A program made the translations under genes and the position numbers. Under the pieces are notes generated by a model. It did not search any database. It saw only the letters and a list, made by a program, of their open reading frames with translations, and was not told the origin of the DNA. A stretch of DNA of 6,261 nucleotides from Opitutia bacterium (GTDB lineage Bacteria; Verrucomicrobiota; Verrucomicrobiia; Opitutales; Seribacteraceae), in the NCBI GenBank assembly GCA_018695085.1, contig JABHOU010000110.1, forward strand, positions 1 to 6,261, written 5' to 3'. Below are positions 6,173 through 6,261 of the stretch, piece after piece. Each line of letters starts with the position of its first letter. Within the stretch, counting starts at the first letter, position 1.

Positions 6173-6261
6173 ATGCAAATTCACATTAACAAGGATGGGC
6201 AGCCTTACGGGCCTTACACCGTTGATCAACTCAGGGAATATGTTCAGCAAGGTCACTTCAC
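6173..6261 (+). CDS. N-terminus of a GYF_2-domain protein, 3' truncated by window edge
   Basis: Only 29 complete codons are visible. They start MQIHINKDGQPYGPYTVDQL and continue to QQGHF at the window end. The pattern of a short beta strand, then DGQPYGPYTVDQLREYVQQG, fits the start of a GYF_2 (DUF4339) domain, whose core is G-P-[YF]-x3-[QE]-[LI]-x6-G. Such domains commonly sit at the N terminus of multidomain or membrane proteins in Verrucomicrobiota and Planctomycetota and are thought to mediate protein interactions; the exact role is unknown. The ATG at 6173 is the first possible start because an in-frame TAA lies at 6158-6160. There is no clear Shine-Dalgarno site. The downstream architecture, and so the function, cannot be told from this window. 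Confidence 0.72.
   Translation, partial: MQIHINKDGQPYGPYTVDQLREYVQQGHF

Overview
The window looks like ordinary chromosomal core sequence from a Gram-negative-type bacterium. I infer the Verrucomicrobiota/PVC group, possibly Opitutae. The reasons are the GYF_2-type start of the last gene, the HflX variant motif GEGEAQIELDQRM, moderate GC with weak Shine-Dalgarno sites, and TTG starts. This placement rests on family impressions, not on a search. I see no rRNA, tRNA, CRISPR array, insertion sequence or phage gene.

Layout. Bases 2-1096 (+) hold the C-terminal 364 residues of pyruvate, phosphate dikinase, with its PEP/pyruvate-binding TIM barrel intact. A strong rho-independent terminator follows at 1142-1183. 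Directly behind it, hflX (1195-2499, +) encodes the ribosome-splitting GTPase, and a plausible hflX promoter overlaps the terminator region. A convergent pair comes next: hflX ends at 2499 and a small two-helix membrane protein of unknown function ends at 2533 on the minus strand. That small gene lies 55 nt downstream of a large minus-strand gcvP (2834-5866). gcvP encodes a single-chain glycine dehydrogenase (glycine cleavage P-protein) whose two halves resemble the separate GcvPA and GcvPB subunits joined head to tail. About 306 bp of AT-rich intergenic DNA separates gcvP from a divergent gene starting at 6173 (+), of which only the first 29 codons are present; they match the start of a GYF_2 domain.

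Function. PPDK interconverts pyruvate and phosphoenolpyruvate. GcvP decarboxylates glycine and passes the aminomethyl group to lipoylated GcvH, so it needs gcvT, gcvH and lpd from elsewhere because none is in the window. HflX rescues stalled ribosomes. The genes share no single pathway and appear to be separate transcription units, except gcvP and the small membrane gene, which could be co-transcribed.

I did not find a clearly novel system. The points most worth a second look are the fused GcvPA-GcvPB architecture with a substituted active-site loop and an extra C-terminal tail, the structured gcvP/small-gene junction where an excellent ribosome-binding site serves an unexpected 22-codon frame, and the compact terminator/promoter/start arrangement in front of hflX.
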